From assembly GCF_000495915.1 (NCBI RefSeq), contig NZ_AOFQ01000019.1, positions 1-64,000 on the forward strand: a stretch of 64,000 bases of DNA, read 5' to 3'. Under the pieces are notes generated by a model that saw nothing but the letters and a program-made list of their open reading frames with translations, made no database searches and was not told where the DNA came from. Below, one piece after another: positions 26,342 to 37,537 of the stretch (the first letter of the stretch is position 1; every line of letters starts with the position of its first letter). Position numbers and translations under genes: made by a program. Source of the DNA: Stutzerimonas chloritidismutans AW-1. GTDB taxonomy: Bacteria; Pseudomonadota; Gammaproteobacteria; Pseudomonadales; Pseudomonadaceae.

Positions 26342-27711
26342 AGCCACTCAGCCTCGCATCGCGTCTCGCGCTTCAAATCACACTGACCGGCGCCGCTTTG
26401 GTCGCGCTGCTGATTGCACTGAGCTACTGGGTACTGGTGCGCCAACTGGAACTGCGCGCCCAGGAGGAAGTGACGGCCAAGCTCTCTCAGATCGATCATG
26501 GACTCCTCGAAGACACCAAAGCCCGTATGGGCCGCTCCTGGCAACACGCATTGAGCGATACCGTACTCGGCCATGACAACCTTTCGATTACGGTCATCGG
26601 CGATACAGCGAAATCACCCATTTTCAGTATCGGCCGATTCGCCAATGCGCCGCAGCAGCTGGATCTCGTGAGCAGGGACGGCGACTATCTTGGCTGGACA
26701 ACGAAAGATGGCGTGCAGATGCTAACCGGGCGCAAGCAAATCCAAGTCCCGGGACTGGCTTCAATGACGCTTTTACTTTCGCAAGATCGCAGTGCCGATC
26801 AACGGCTGGTGGCTGCATTCCTGCGCTCGGCCTTAGTGACCGTGCCGATGCTACTGATATTGATCGGATTGGCTGGATGGCTAATCGCCCAAAATGGCTT
26901 GCGGCCGCTTCGCAAGTTCCGGGCCTTGGCGACTAAGGTATCTACACAGGATCTATCACCTCGAATCCGCACCGATCGGCTTCCGCAAGAGCTCCAGGCA
27001 TTGGCGCACAGCCTCAACGTAATGCTTCATCGACTCGATGACGGCGTTCAGCAACTGTCACAATTCTCGGACGATGTGGCTCATGAGTTAAAAACTCCGC
27101 TGAACAACCTGATAGGCAAGGCGCAGGTGACTTTGGTGCGTGAGCGAAGCAAGGAGCATTATCGGGAGGTGATCGAGTCGTCGGTTGAAGAACTCGAACG
27201 CATGGATCGAATCGTGTCAGACATGCTGTTTCTCGCCCAGGCCAGCCACGCCAGCCCAGCACTGAAGCTCGAACAATTATCTTTAGGAAGCGAGGCGAGG
27301 CGCGTATGTGAATACTTCGAAGTCCTTGCCGAAGAAGCGGGAGTCGCTACGACAGTAACGGGCGATGCCATGATTTTGGGAAATCGACTTATGGTCCAGC
27401 GGGCCATTTCCAACCTGCTATCCAACGCGCTGCGGCATTCAAATACTGGCAGTACGGTCGAACTTAAGATCCTTGAGGAGGACGTAGACATCGTCTCGCT
27501 GGCTGTCACCAATCATGGCGCGACTATCGAATCGGATCATCTCCCACATCTGTTCGACCGCTTTTACCGCGTTAACGGCATACAACCTCACGGGGCAGGA
27601 TTGGGGCTAGCGATTGTCCGCTCAGTGATGAACCTCCACAAAGGCCACGTGGCCGTCGCCAGCAAAGACGGTCGGACCACGTTTGAACTCACGTTTCCTC
27701 GGCAGGCCTGA
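26338..27711 (+). CDS. czcS: CzcS-like heavy-metal sensor histidine kinase
   Basis: 457 aa. A TTG start at 26338 overlaps the czcR stop (TTGA); GGAGG about 7 nt upstream supports it. Two TM helices (residues ~13-35 and ~160-180) flank a periplasmic sensor domain, followed by HAMP, HisKA with FSDDVAHELKTPLNN (phospho-His) and a HATPase domain (NLLSNALRHS, HGAGLGLAIV). Typical of the heavy-metal sensor kinase family (CzcS/CopS/IrlS). Paired with CzcR. Confidence 0.88.
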   Translation: MKPLSLASRLALQITLTGAALVALLIALSYWVLVRQLELRAQEEVTAKLSQIDHGLLEDTKARMGRSWQHALSDTVLGHDNLSITVIGDTAKSPIFSIGRFANAPQQLDLVSRDGDYLGWTTKDGVQMLTGRKQIQVPGLASMTLLLSQDRSADQRLVAAFLRSALVTVPMLLILIGLAGWLIAQNGLRPLRKFRALATKVSTQDLSPRIRTDRLPQELQALAHSLNVMLHRLDDGVQQLSQFSDDVAHELKTPLNNLIGKAQVTLVRERSKEHYREVIESSVEELERMDRIVSDMLFLAQASHASPALKLEQLSLGSEARRVCEYFEVLAEEAGVATTVTGDAMILGNRLMVQRAISNLLSNALRHSNTGSTVELKILEEDVDIVSLAVTNHGATIESDHLPHLFDRFYRVNGIQPHGAGLGLAIVRSVMNLHKGHVAVASKDGRTTFELTFPRQA

Positions 27712-27833
27712 CTCAAAGTGATACCGCACGGAGACAGCCATCACTACGAAGGGGCAAAAACCACAGGGACAAACAACCATTTCGAGGGCATGCGCGTTGG
27801 CCGGGTAACCAGGCCCGCAAGCCCCAACGCCGT

Positions 27834-27951
27834 TCATTTAATGCATGCGTCCTCGCTAATTCCGGCGAGAATGCCGCAAGCCTCAACTTCCCGCCCATCG
27901 TTGCAATTAGCCCGCAGTGAAACGAGTTGTCGTTCGAGTGATTGCAGAGCG
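27834..27951 (-). pseudogene. C-terminal fragment of a MerR-family metal regulator (CadR/PbrR-like)
   Basis: Minus strand encodes ALQSLERQLVSLRANC and then NDGREVEACGILAGISEDAC, the coiled-coil/metal-binding C-terminus of CadR/PbrR-type MerR proteins with Cys residues in the expected loop. The first ~100 residues, including the HTH, are missing because the IS21 copy begins at 27952. The N-terminal half is not found on the other side of that IS. Confidence 0.7.
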
Positions 27952-28145
27952 TGTTGGCGCTGATGGAAAATTGACCCACCCTGCCGATTGAAATTTGACC
28001 CAGGGCGGATTGCTGATTTTGTTACCAGCAACTGTGGATAAGTCTACCAGCGCAGCTGCTTTTGAACCCACTCCCTCGCTGTCCCAGTTCAGCTGTTGAA
28101 GACCTGCCACATGCAGCCATGCAGCAGGCCGTCGTCACCATGAAA

Positions 28146-28949
28146 TCAGAACGACTCATCGTCCTCCGGTTCCTGGCCGCCCTTACGCTTTCGCTCCCGT
28201 GATTTGATCTTGGCCTGGGCCGCCAAGCTACTGTGTTGCAGGCGATAGGACTCGTTACCGGTTTCGACGATGTGGCAGTGGTGGGTCAGCCGATCCAGCA
28301 GGGCGGTGGTCATCTTGGCGTCGCCGAACACGCTCGACCATTCGGCGAAGCTCAGGTTGGTGGTGATCACCACGCTGGTGTGTTCGTACAGCTTGGACAG
28401 CAGGTGAAACAGCAACGCACCGCCAGCCTGGCTGAACGGCAGATAACCCAGTTCGTCGAGGATGACCAGATCCATGCGCAGCAGTGCCTGGGCGATCCGC
28501 CCGGCTTTGCCGTCGTGTTTTTCGCGCTCCAGCAGATTGACCAGATCGACCGTGGAGTAGAAGCGCACGCGCTTGCCATGCCGGGTGATGCCGGACACGG
28601 CCAGCGCGGTGGCTAGGTGGGTTTTACCGGTGCCTGGCCCACCGATCAGCACCACGTTCTGCGCGGTGTCGGTAAAGGCCAGGCTGGCCAGCTCGCTGAT
28701 CAGGCGTGCGTCGGCGCTAGAGGCGTTGAAATCGAAGCTGGCCAGATCGCGGTGCATCGGCAGCTTGGCCATGTTCATCTGGTGGCTCACCGAGCGCATG
28801 GCGCGATCTGTGTGCTCTTGTTCCAGCAGGTGTTCGAGCAGCCACTTGGACGAGGCTGTGTTCGACTCACCCTGTGCAGTTAACTCCGCCCAGGCCGTGG
28901 CCATGCCGTGCAGGCGCAGCTCCTTGAGTTCCGCCATCAAATCACGCAT
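28146..28949 (-). CDS. istB: IstB-like ATPase helper of IS21 transposition (copy 1)
   Basis: 267 aa from ATG 28949 ([20 protein letters not shown]). AAA+ ATPase with Walker [12 protein letters not shown], Walker [13 protein letters not shown] and sensor TTNLSFAEW. It chooses target sites and activates the IstA transposase. It overlaps the istA end by 8 bp; the longer frame to 29078 runs inside istA. Confidence 0.92.
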   Translation of the reverse strand: MRDLMAELKELRLHGMATAWAELTAQGESNTASSKWLLEHLLEQEHTDRAMRSVSHQMNMAKLPMHRDLASFDFNASSADARLISELASLAFTDTAQNVVLIGGPGTGKTHLATALAVSGITRHGKRVRFYSTVDLVNLLEREKHDGKAGRIAQALLRMDLVILDELGYLPFSQAGGALLFHLLSKLYEHTSVVITTNLSFAEWSSVFGDAKMTTALLDRLTHHCHIVETGNESYRLQHSSLAAQAKIKSRERKRKGGQEPEDDESF

Positions 28950-30450
28950 GACCGACCTCCTCGGCCTGGCCACGCAGGCGGTCGTAGCGCGCCGTGTTAG
29001 CGACGGGGGCTTCCTTGAGCGACAAGTGGGTTTCGACGCTGGGTGGTGGTTCGGTCGCGGCCAGGCGCGCCACGACATTGAGGATGTGTTCGGCGCTCAG
29101 GCTGCCGCTCTCCAGTACCAGCTCAACGGCTACCAGCACGGCATCGAGCCCGGCGACCGGTACGGCAGCCAGAACTTGCGCCATGATCCGGTCACCGCCG
29201 GCATGACGCCCCAGACCGTGCTTAAGCTGACGCAGCGGCGCCGGCAGATCAGCAAAGGGCGCGCCGTTGCGCAGCGCACCGGGCTTGCGTTCGATCAGCG
29301 GGAGGTAGTGCTGCCAGTCATAGCTGACCTGGTCGCGATCCAGCAAGCGGACATGGCTGGCGATCAGCGCGTCGTCAGCCACCACCTCGATTCGCGTCGG
29401 ATACAAACGGCTGCTGACCCACTTACCCGCGTACTCACACGGCACCGAGTAGCGGTTGCGCCCGACGCTGACCAAGCAGGTGCTGGAGACCCGCGCAGGC
29501 CGCTCGACGTAACCGTCGAATGGCGCTGGCACAGGCATCAGTTCAGCGCGCTCCAACTCAAGCACTTCGGCCACACTCAGCCCGCTGTATTGAGGGTGCG
29601 TCAGCTCGTTCCAAAGCGCGCGGCAGCGCTGGCCCAGCCAGGCATTGAGTTCCTCGAAGGAGTGAAACTGACAGTCCTGGGCGTCTAGCCAGATACGCCT
29701 GCGGCTGTCTTGCACGTTCTTTTCAACGATGCCCTTTTCCCAACCAGCGGCGACGTTGCAGAAGTCCGGATCGAACAGGTAATGCGCGCACATCACCGCA
29801 AAGCGTGCATTCACCGCCCGGCCTTTGCCCTTATTGACCTTGTCGACGGCGGTCTTCATGTTGTCGTAGATGCCCCGGCGCGGCACGCCGCCCAAGGCGC
29901 CGAACGAGCGTGTATGGGCGTCAAATAACATCTCATGGCCCTGGCTCGGATACGCCACAAGCCAGAACGCACGGCTGGCACACAGCTTCAGATGTGCCAC
30001 CTGCATACGCCGGTAAATGCCGCCGACCAGCAAGCCTTCCTCGCTCCAGTCAAACTGAAACGCCTCGCCAAGAGCAAAGGTCAGCGGCACAAAGGCCTGC
30101 GACGCCTTGCCCTGTCCCCCTCGCCAGGCACGGATAAACGCGGTGAGCTGGCTGTAGCCACCGTCATAACCATCGGCTTTGATTTGCGCCAACAGCGCCT
30201 TGGCACTGCGCCGCTGTTGCTTGGGGCGCAGCGAATCGGCTTTTAGCGCCTGCTCTAGCGTGACGTGAAAAGGGCTGAGTTTGTTAAAGATCGCGCGGCG
30301 TTGGTACACCGGCTGCTTGGCCTCAGGTGCTCTGACCCACTTGCGAATCGTGTTGCGCGCCAGCCCGGTGCGCTTGGCTATCTCATGCAGCGACAGCTTG
30401 TCGCGGAAATACATCCGCCGAATTTTGCCCATCATTTCCATACTGATCAC
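28942..30450 (-). CDS. istA: IstA-like IS21 transposase (copy 1)
   Basis: 502 aa. N-terminal HTH ([20 protein letters not shown]), DDE/rve catalytic core with [14 protein letters not shown] and [11 protein letters not shown], and a C-terminal Mu-transposase-like beta domain ([18 protein letters not shown]). Intact, so the element can probably move. Confidence 0.92.
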   Translation of the reverse strand: MISMEMMGKIRRMYFRDKLSLHEIAKRTGLARNTIRKWVRAPEAKQPVYQRRAIFNKLSPFHVTLEQALKADSLRPKQQRRSAKALLAQIKADGYDGGYSQLTAFIRAWRGGQGKASQAFVPLTFALGEAFQFDWSEEGLLVGGIYRRMQVAHLKLCASRAFWLVAYPSQGHEMLFDAHTRSFGALGGVPRRGIYDNMKTAVDKVNKGKGRAVNARFAVMCAHYLFDPDFCNVAAGWEKGIVEKNVQDSRRRIWLDAQDCQFHSFEELNAWLGQRCRALWNELTHPQYSGLSVAEVLELERAELMPVPAPFDGYVERPARVSSTCLVSVGRNRYSVPCEYAGKWVSSRLYPTRIEVVADDALIASHVRLLDRDQVSYDWQHYLPLIERKPGALRNGAPFADLPAPLRQLKHGLGRHAGGDRIMAQVLAAVPVAGLDAVLVAVELVLESGSLSAEHILNVVARLAATEPPPSVETHLSLKEAPVANTARYDRLRGQAEEVGHA

Positions 30451-30556
30451 CCTGTGTTCTCCTGCTCAAAAATTGAGCAGAAGCAGTTGAACACCTGGGT
30501 CAGTTTTCAGTCGGCAGAACAGCCTCTACTGGGTCAGTTTTCGGTCAGCGGCAACA

Positions 30557-31115
30557 AGACGTGCTTTCCAAGCTCTCTTAGGAACCCTTCTATGCAAGGC
30601 AGAATTCCAACAATTGCCACGCCGTACAGACCCAGACAGTATGCCTTTACAGCCTCAATCAGCTGTTCTTGATACTGAGCAAAAGTGATGCGCTGAGACC
30701 ATGCCCCACAAATCAGGTCGGCCATTCGTGGGGGCGTGTACATTTCCAACAGCATATTATTCGCGTGAGCGTACCTTTCCTCTTCACTGTTGCTTTTCGA
30801 GATTTTTCCGCCGTATTCAGATAGAAATCCAAAGCTATGATATGGGGGGAGTACTATCTCAGTAGTCGCAAACGTATCTCTGTACCAAGCTAGCCCAGAG
30901 CCCACTTTGATTTCCGAAAGATCTCTTGGAAAAAATGCACACTCACCAGATGAAACAATTTTATATCCGCGAATATCCCGAAAACAGCTCAGCTTCGCTT
31001 CCTGCAAACTATCAAACTCATGCTTCCCTCGATGTAAGCAAGCTTCTACTGCTTTTATTCCTCGCCCCAGCGCCATCGATTTTCTGCACTGCTTGTAAGC
31101 CTTAGCGAAGTCCAT
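30557..31115 (-). pseudogene. Unknown gene truncated at its 3' end by IS21 copy 1
   Basis: From ATG 31115 (AAGGGCAGCT precedes it) the frame reads MDFAKAYKQCRKSMALGRGI... and ends IVGILPCIEGFLRELGKHVL, where it enters IS21 DNA and stops after six foreign codons (30534). About 186 native residues remain. No signal peptide or clear domain; Cys and aromatic residues are common. The frame is AT-richer than the metal genes. Function unknown. Confidence 0.5.
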
Positions 31116-31313
31116 AGCTGCCCTTGTTATTCGACCCACTGATTCGATCGAACCTACCTGACAACACCTAGCCACGCAAACCATCTGCCGGCGCAGCCCG
31201 GCGGTAATGACTGACACGCAATTATTAGACGAATTTGAACGTCAGCTTCTGGCCGGTTAGCGACCATTGCTCTGGCTAGCCATCCTTGTCCTCCCACACG
31301 TGGAGGACTTGCC

Positions 31314-31436
31314 ATGAACATCATCGCTACCTGGAGCCGTCAGCCCTGGAACAAAGGGAAATTGGTCGGGCAGAAAATCCCGCTCCGACTGAGAGATATC
31401 TGGGCGATCCGAGTAAGGGGTCATGCCGAGATATAA
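31314..31436 (+). pseudogene. N-terminal fragment of a tyrosine recombinase/integrase
   Basis: 40 codons after GGAGG: MNIIATWSRQPWNKGKLVGQ and then KIPLRLRDIWAIRV match the first residues of a well-known class of ~200-aa integrases (WNKGKxxGQKxPxxxxxIWAIRxRLQ). The frame then diverges (RGHAEI) and stops, and no catalytic motifs follow. A decayed mobile-element trace. Confidence 0.7.
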
Positions 31437-31550
31437 GTAAAATTCACTCACTTCGCACGTAACGTGTTGATGCCAAGAGAATTTACCAAATCGACCGCAC
31501 AGCCTCTGATCGTGGACTATCTTTTCTGACTCCTCAGAAAAGGAGTTCCT

Positions 31551-31655
31551 ATGGCTTCATTAGAGCGTACGGCGTATCCCACTCTGCCAAAGGCGTATTC
31601 AAAAGCAGAGTACCTGCGCTTAGGCTTTTGCACGGTTCGGTATTCATCAAAATGA
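31551..31655 (+). pseudogene. Start of a Tn3-family transposase gene (tnpA remnant)
   Basis: AGGAG then ATG encodes MASLERTAYPTLPKAYSKAE, the classic N-terminus of one Tn3-family TnpA group (MASLERTAYPR.P..), stopping after 34 codons. The remaining ~950 residues are absent. The surrounding stretch 31116-31768 holds only this and the integrase remnant. Confidence 0.7.
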
Positions 31656-31768
31656 AGCGGCCGAGCATCGAACAATGGAGGCATAGGCTAGGCCAGCAGG
31701 CGGTATCTGCGCGAGCTACTTTTCCAGCAGCTCGCTTCAACATACATACGACCTGACATACCAGAGAA

Positions 31769-31787
31769 CCTGACAGAAATGTAATGG
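31769..31787. promoter_or_regulatory. Metal box upstream of the Cu ATPase
   Basis: CCTGACAGAAATGTAATGG: TGACA-N4-TGTAA, 126 bp before the ATPase start. Confidence 0.6.
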
Positions 31788-31912
31788 TTACTTCAGCCTT
31801 TGGTCAGGACGCTTTGCATATATTGGCTGTCAGACGCTGCAAGCATTGAAAAACCGCAAATGTCCCTGCAATAGGCCAAGTTCGTCGCTAACCAATCCAT
31901 AAGGTGCCCCGT

Positions 31913-34276
31913 ATGTCCTCTCAGCAGTGCCATCACCAGCCCGACCAAACGAAAGGTACTGCAGCACTCACAGACCCCGTCTGCGGGATGAAGGTGGAAG
32001 AGGATAGCGAGCATCAAGAGCATTATCAGGGAAGCACTTACCGCTTCTGCAGCCAGGGTTGCCAGACCAAGTTTCGTTCCGACCCTGCTCGATATCTCGC
32101 TGCACCGCAGGCTCATGGAACCTCCTCTCGGGCATCTACCCCACCCGCACAGAAACCACCCGCCGGTGATGCAACGACAGAGTACACCTGCCCGATGCAC
32201 CCTGAGATCCGCCAAATGGGTCCAGGTGATTGCCCTATCTGTGGGATGTCATTGGAACCTCTGATCCCTGAACTCGACGAGGAGGAGAATCCCGAACTCA
32301 AGGACTTCTCGAAGCGATTCTGGTGGTCTCTGCCCCTGACCGTAGCAGTAACCCTGTTGGCAATGGCGGGACATGCGATACCGCTGTTTCACGGGGCTAG
32401 CCAGAACTGGGTTGAACTGGCCCTCACGACCCCGGTTGTCTTGTGGGCAGGCTGGCCATTTTTCGCGCGCGGTCTCGCCTCGGTCAAACATCGCAGCCCA
32501 AACATGTGGACCTTGATCGGGCTTGGCACGGGGGCTGCCTATATTTACAGCGTCGTAGCAACCCTCTTACCGAGCATATTTCCAGAGTCATTCACAGTAG
32601 GCGGCCGGATAGGCGTTTATTACGAAGCCGCCGCGGTGATCATTTCATTGACTCTGCTGGGCCAGTTGCTGGAATTGAAGGCCCGCTCGCAGACGTCCTC
32701 GGCAATTAAGTCCCTGCTTGGCTTATCACCTAAAACCGCTCGCCGTATCGCCAAAGATGGTTCCGAGGAGGACATCCCGCTCACACATGTTCATGAGGGC
32801 GACCATCTGCGCGTTCGTCCTGGTGAAAAGGTACCCGTTGATGGAGAGGTATTGGAGGGCGAGAGCGCCGTCGATGAATCCATGCTAACGGGCGAGCCGG
32901 TTCCGGTGACGAAGCGGACAGGCGATTCGCTTATCGGCGCGACGATGAACACGAGCGGCTCGCTTGTCATGCGAGCCACCAGGGTTGGCTCCGGGACTAT
33001 GCTTTCACAAATCGTCCAGATGGTTGCGAATGCACAACGCTCCAAAGCACCCATGCAGCGAATGGCAGACACGGTTGCAGGTTATTTCGTGCTGACGGTC
33101 ATCGGTATCGCCTTGCTGACATTCTTTGCATGGGGCCTGTTCGGGCCTGACCAGGGCTGGGTATTCGGCCTGATCAATGCAGTTGCGGTTTTGATCATTG
33201 CTTGCCCTTGCGCACTTGGCCTGGCAACGCCTATGTCGATCATGGTTGCCACAGGCAAAGCGGCTGGAAGTGGAGTGCTTTTCAGAGACGCAGGCGCCAT
33301 CGAAAATGTCCGTAAGGTAGACACGCTGATTGTCGATAAAACAGGAACCTTGACCGAGGGCCGACCTGTCTTCGATCGGGCCATAGGCGTCACGCCGTTT
33401 GACTCGCAGGAAGTCATCCGTTTGTCTGCCAGCTTGGATCAAGGTAGTGAGCATCCCCTAGCCCACGCGATCGTAGACCATGCCAGAAGCGAAGGTCTCC
33501 AGCTGGCGAAGCCAGAGACCTTCGAGTCAGGGTCAGGGATCGGAGTCCGTGGTCTGGTGGAAGGCAAGCAGCTACAGCTAGGCAACACCGCGCTTATGGA
33601 AGATGCGGGTGTGAGCGTCGAGCCGTTGAAATATCAGGCAGAAAAAATGCGCGAGAGCGGTACCAGCATTGTGTACCTGGCTGTTGATGGGGCACTTGCC
33701 GGCTTGCTGGCCGTATCGGACCCAATCAAACCGACTTCCAAGGAAGCTGTAGCGCGGCTCCAAGCGGAGGGCGTGCAAGTCATCATGGCCACCGGCGACG
33801 GGCTTACCACTGCCCGCGCGGTGGCTCGTGAGCTATCGCTCGATGAGGTGCATGGCGAAGTGAAGCCGCAGGACAAGGAGGCGCTGGTGGTTAAGCTACA
33901 AGCCCTAGGTAAAGTAGTCGCCATGGCAGGCGACGGAATAAATGATGCGCCGGCGCTCGCCAGGGCTGATGTCGGCATAGCGATGGGCACGGGCACTGAC
34001 GTCGCCATGAACAGCGCCCAAGTTACGCTCGTTAAAGGTGACCTGATGGGGATACTGCGCGCGCGCACGCTTTCGGTGGCGACGGTTCGCAATATGCGTC
34101 AGAACCTTCTGTTTGCCTTTATGTACAACGGGTTGAGCATCCCGATTGCCGCAGGTCTGCTCTATCCGTTCTTCGGACTGTTGCTGTCTCCGATGATTGC
34201 TGCCCTGGCCATGAGCCTCAGCTCAGCATCGGTTGTGTTCAACGCACTCCGGCTCCGTCAAACGCGTGTAGTTTGA
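31913..34276 (+). CDS. Copper/silver-translocating P1B-type ATPase with YHS domain
   Basis: 787 aa. Instead of an HMA domain it has an N-terminal YHS domain ([11 protein letters not shown]...YRFCSQGCQ, about residues 20-60) and a metal-binding [20 protein letters not shown] module (about 92-115). Core motifs: [16 protein letters not shown] (TM metal site), DKTGTLTEG (phosphorylated Asp), [11 protein letters not shown] and [12 protein letters not shown]. It exports Cu(I)/Ag(I) from the cytoplasm. Start ATG 31913 is preferred over GTG 31904 because AAGG lies 8 nt upstream. First gene after a metal box, upstream of the cus operon. Confidence 0.92.
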   Translation: MSSQQCHHQPDQTKGTAALTDPVCGMKVEEDSEHQEHYQGSTYRFCSQGCQTKFRSDPARYLAAPQAHGTSSRASTPPAQKPPAGDATTEYTCPMHPEIRQMGPGDCPICGMSLEPLIPELDEEENPELKDFSKRFWWSLPLTVAVTLLAMAGHAIPLFHGASQNWVELALTTPVVLWAGWPFFARGLASVKHRSPNMWTLIGLGTGAAYIYSVVATLLPSIFPESFTVGGRIGVYYEAAAVIISLTLLGQLLELKARSQTSSAIKSLLGLSPKTARRIAKDGSEEDIPLTHVHEGDHLRVRPGEKVPVDGEVLEGESAVDESMLTGEPVPVTKRTGDSLIGATMNTSGSLVMRATRVGSGTMLSQIVQMVANAQRSKAPMQRMADTVAGYFVLTVIGIALLTFFAWGLFGPDQGWVFGLINAVAVLIIACPCALGLATPMSIMVATGKAAGSGVLFRDAGAIENVRKVDTLIVDKTGTLTEGRPVFDRAIGVTPFDSQEVIRLSASLDQGSEHPLAHAIVDHARSEGLQLAKPETFESGSGIGVRGLVEGKQLQLGNTALMEDAGVSVEPLKYQAEKMRESGTSIVYLAVDGALAGLLAVSDPIKPTSKEAVARLQAEGVQVIMATGDGLTTARAVARELSLDEVHGEVKPQDKEALVVKLQALGKVVAMAGDGINDAPALARADVGIAMGTGTDVAMNSAQVTLVKGDLMGILRARTLSVATVRNMRQNLLFAFMYNGLSIPIAAGLLYPFFGLLLSPMIAALAMSLSSASVVFNALRLRQTRVV

Positions 34277-34362
34277 AGCCTGTCGGCTTAGGCTTAGGCT
34301 TCGGTTGCGAAGCGACCGATTGCCTCATTGATTGCTCATGAATTGCCCCGTAAGCTGGAAAT

Positions 34363-34743
34363 ATGACGTCCTACATGCGCTCCTTCCTTATCCTGCTGCT
34401 AGTGCTTGCGCTTCAGATCAATGGGATAGCGGAAATGCTCATGACGGTTGGATCGTCCGGGCATCACATGATGTCCGATATGGAAGGTGTGGGCGCCATG
34501 ACGACCGACCACGCTTCGATGGTTGGCGCCGATGACGGTGCTGAACACGAGTGCTGTGAAGCGAATGAGCATGGAACGGCGACCGTCTGCAAGACGGGCC
34601 AAGAATGCAAAACTGCAAGTATCCTTCAGCTTGTCTCAATAAAAGCCCAGCTGATGCCTGCTGCTAAACCCGTGACCACTCCCTATAACGGCCTGATCCC
34701 CTCTAGCCTTTTAGACGCCGTCTGGCGTCCACCCCGCGTCTAA
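34363..34743 (+). CDS. Small secreted Met/His/Cys-containing protein before cusC
   Basis: 126 aa with an N-terminal hydrophobic segment (SFLILLLVLALQINGIAE) and then metal-ligand-rich stretches: HHMMSDMEGVGAM, EHECCEANEHG and CKTGQEC. The C-terminal LLDAVWRPPRV is reminiscent of small proteins encoded before cus/cop operons. Probably periplasmic and copper-binding or regulatory (CopL-like role is a guess). It precedes cusC by 92 bp on the same strand. Confidence 0.55.
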   Translation: MTSYMRSFLILLLVLALQINGIAEMLMTVGSSGHHMMSDMEGVGAMTTDHASMVGADDGAEHECCEANEHGTATVCKTGQECKTASILQLVSIKAQLMPAAKPVTTPYNGLIPSSLLDAVWRPPRV

Positions 34744-34835
34744 TTCCGATCAAATTATAGGAACCGCCCGAGTGAGCATTCGGGCCGGCTACTGCGCGCC
34801 TTTGGCTCGCATGAAAGATCAGGAATCCTTCGCAA

Positions 34836-36089
34836 ATGAAACCCCGTATTTATTGGGCGCCGCCGTACGTGGCCGCCTTGATCATGGGCGCGCTCTCGTT
34901 TCCAGGGTTAGCGTCCGCTTTGACCTTAGAACAAGCTCTGAGCGTGGCCGAGCAAGACGCGCCTTCGCTGCATGCGCAAGCCGCCAACCTGGTGGCCGCA
35001 CGCAGCGCTGCAATCCCTGCCGGCGAGCTTCCTGACCCTAAACTTAAGCTTGGACTGCAAAGCGTGCCCATCGAAGGTGACGCTCGCTGGCAGTTGGAGC
35101 AAGAGGCCATGACCATGCAAATGGTTGGGGTCATGCAAGATGTGCCAAACCGAGCGAAAAGGCGCGCTCGTGTCGAGGCCGCGCAGGCTAGTGTTGCGCT
35201 CGCAAACGCCCAGCAAACGGTTGAACGTCTCGGTGTGCGCCAAGCAACCGCCGAGGCATGGATCGCTAGCTTCGCGGTCGAGCAGAAGCTAAGCCTTTTC
35301 AAGCAGCTTTACAGCGAGAATCAGCTCCTTTCGCGGGCTGTTCAGGCCCGCATTGCTGGCGGCAGCGGACAAACCGCAGACAGCGTACTTCCGAGGCAAG
35401 AGGCAGCATTGCTGGCTGAACAAGAGGATGAGCTGCTGCGTAACCAGGCTGTTGCGCGGGCCGGCCTCCGGCGCTGGATAGGCGAGCTAGCAGGCCAGCC
35501 GCTTACAGGTGACTGGCCGCAATGGCTTGCCGCCGTTGATAACTATCAGCACAACCTGAACCGGCACCCGGCGTTACTCGCCTTCGACCCGATGACTCGT
35601 GAAGCGGAGGCAAAGGTTCACCAGGCCATCGCAGAGAAAACACCGGATTGGAGTTGGGGGATCGACTACCTGCGACGTGGCCGTGAGTACGGCGACATGG
35701 TGAACCTCAGCGTCAGCTTCGACCTGCCGCTGTTTACCAGCTCTCGGCAGGATCCGAAGATCGCGGCCGAACGAGCTCGCCTTGCCCAGATCGAGGCTCA
35801 GCGCCAAGCGACCTTGCGCCTGTACAACCAAGAGCTGAGTACTGACCTCGCTGAGTATCAGCGTCTGGACCGCGCACTCATCCGCCTCGACAAAACCTTA
35901 CTACCCCTCGCTGAAGAGAAGGTCCGCCTTGCCATGGCCGATTACCGCTCCGGAAGCGGTGAGCTGACCGCTGTGATCGAAGCGCGACGACAGCTTGTGG
36001 AGACCCGGCTACGGCGTATTGACGTCGCCCGCGATCGATCGTTGAGCAATGCCCGCCTGCATTTCGCCTTTGGAGATACCCGACCATGA
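34836..36089 (+). CDS. cusC: CusC-like outer-membrane factor
   Basis: 417-aa TolC-family protein with a signal peptide (ends GLASA) and LTLEQALSVAEQDAPSLHAQ at the mature start. Alpha-helical coiled-coil repeats follow (AAQASVALANAQQTVERLGV; YRSGSGELTAVIEARRQLVE). Forms the outer-membrane exit of the Cu/Ag efflux system. Its stop overlaps the cusB start (ATGA, 36086-36089). Confidence 0.9.
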   Translation: MKPRIYWAPPYVAALIMGALSFPGLASALTLEQALSVAEQDAPSLHAQAANLVAARSAAIPAGELPDPKLKLGLQSVPIEGDARWQLEQEAMTMQMVGVMQDVPNRAKRRARVEAAQASVALANAQQTVERLGVRQATAEAWIASFAVEQKLSLFKQLYSENQLLSRAVQARIAGGSGQTADSVLPRQEAALLAEQEDELLRNQAVARAGLRRWIGELAGQPLTGDWPQWLAAVDNYQHNLNRHPALLAFDPMTREAEAKVHQAIAEKTPDWSWGIDYLRRGREYGDMVNLSVSFDLPLFTSSRQDPKIAAERARLAQIEAQRQATLRLYNQELSTDLAEYQRLDRALIRLDKTLLPLAEEKVRLAMADYRSGSGELTAVIEARRQLVETRLRRIDVARDRSLSNARLHFAFGDTRP

Positions 36090-37537
36090 CATTCCAACAC
36101 AAGCGGCTGGTACTCGCCTTCAGTCTGCCTCTGATGATTAGCGCTGCAGCGCTAATCGGTCTGCCTACCGCAGCCTTCGGACAATCGCCTGCAGAAGAAG
36201 ACAAGGAAGTGCTCTATTGGTATGACCCTATGGTCCCCCAGCAAAAGTTCGATAAGCCGGGCAAGTCGCCATTCATGGATATGGAATTGATTCCACGCTA
36301 TGCAGATGAGGGAAGCGACGGGGCATCGATCAGTATCGACCCGAGCGTGACGCAGAATCTCGGCGTGCGCTTTGCAACCGTAACGCGTGAATCGATCAGC
36401 CAGTCGCTCGAAGCGACAGGCGCATTGATGTTCGACGAGCGAGACGTGGCGGTTGTGCAGGCGCGTGCCGGTGGCTTTGTCGAGCGCGTTTACGACCGAG
36501 CACCGGAGGATGTCATCGAAAAAGGCGCGCCGTTAGCCGATCTGCTGGTTCCCGAATGGGTTGCCGCACAGGAAGAGTACCTGGCGCTCAAAGGGATTGG
36601 CGAACCCCAGCTGCTCGCAGCGGCTCGCCAGCGGTTGCGCCTTGCTGGCATGCCGCCAGAAGTCATAGTGCAGCTAGAACGAACTGGTAAAGCGCGCCCT
36701 GTTTGGACAGTGAGGAGTCCAATAGGCGGCGTGCTGAACAGCCTCGACGTTCGCGAGGGCATGACCGTATCCACTGGTGCGTCTCTGGCACGTGTTAATG
36801 GGCTGGAAAAGGTATGGTTAGAGGTTGCGGTGCCTGAGGCGCAGGTTGCAAATGTGGCGCCTGGGCAGCTGGTCAACGCGCGCCTCCCGACCTTTGCAGG
36901 TGAAGTTCTGGAAGGGACGATCCAGGCCGTACTACCACAAGCCAACTTGGATAGCCGTACTGTGCGCGTCCGGGTTGAACTGCCTAATCCGCAACAACGG
37001 CTTCGTCCCGGCATGACGGCCGAGGTGACGTTGAGTCGCAACGTCGAAGATGTCTTGGTCATCCCGTCCGAGGCGGTCATTCGCACCGGTCGGCGCGCAT
37101 TGGTGATGCTGGCCGAGGATCAAGGCCGTTACCGCCCGATTGAGGTTCGCACAGGCCGGGAATTCGATGACCAGACAGAGGTGCTTGAAGGGCTGGAAGC
37201 CGGTCAGAAGGTCGTGGCGTCCGGTCAGTTTCTCCTGGATTCAGAGGCGAGCCTACGCGGGCTGACCGCTCAGGGTTTGGAGGAGCCTGCAACTTCTACA
37301 GAACCTGCGCTGCACGAGGCTGAAGGTACGATCGTCAGCCTGGAAGATGGCATGGTTGGCCTGTCGCATGGGCCGTTCAAGACGCTGAACATGCCTGGGA
37401 TGACAATGTCCTTTCCGGTTGCAGATCAATCGCTCCTAACAAAGTTGCAGACCGGCGATCACGTCCGTGTCGGCGCGCGTGAAAGCGAAGAGGGCCTGGT
37501 CATTGAGCACATCGAGAAGCTGGGGGGCCAGCGATGA
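36086..37537 (+). CDS. cusB: CusB-like adaptor with C-terminal CusF-like domain
   Basis: 483 aa. After the signal peptide, a metal-binding segment [25 protein letters not shown] (about residues 45-70) is typical of Cu/Ag adaptors. Then come lipoyl, hairpin and barrel domains, and from about residue 410 a CusF-like beta-barrel with [19 protein letters not shown] (His, Met, Met ligands). The fusion brings a copper chaperone into the pump. Overlaps cusC and cusA by 4 bp each, showing tight coupling. Confidence 0.92.
   Translation: MTFQHKRLVLAFSLPLMISAAALIGLPTAAFGQSPAEEDKEVLYWYDPMVPQQKFDKPGKSPFMDMELIPRYADEGSDGASISIDPSVTQNLGVRFATVTRESISQSLEATGALMFDERDVAVVQARAGGFVERVYDRAPEDVIEKGAPLADLLVPEWVAAQEEYLALKGIGEPQLLAAARQRLRLAGMPPEVIVQLERTGKARPVWTVRSPIGGVLNSLDVREGMTVSTGASLARVNGLEKVWLEVAVPEAQVANVAPGQLVNARLPTFAGEVLEGTIQAVLPQANLDSRTVRVRVELPNPQQRLRPGMTAEVTLSRNVEDVLVIPSEAVIRTGRRALVMLAEDQGRYRPIEVRTGREFDDQTEVLEGLEAGQKVVASGQFLLDSEASLRGLTAQGLEEPATSTEPALHEAEGTIVSLEDGMVGLSHGPFKTLNMPGMTMSFPVADQSLLTKLQTGDHVRVGARESEEGLVIEHIEKLGGQR

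Larger units (their letters stand above)
27952..30556 (-). mobile_element. IS21-family element, copy 1
   Basis: 2605 bp, TGT...ACA ends with imperfect inverted repeats (TGTTGGCGCTGATGGAAAA vs TGTTGCCGCTGACCGAAAA), further internal repeats of GACCCA type, and overlapping istA/istB genes. It appears identical to the copy at 60140-62744, in the same orientation, 32,188 bp away. No matching target duplication flanks it. Confidence 0.92.

Noticed and set aside
28573-29688. 371-codon plus-strand frame, repeated at 60761-61876
   Set aside because: Antisense across istB/istA in both IS21 copies; arises from codon bias of the transposase genes.
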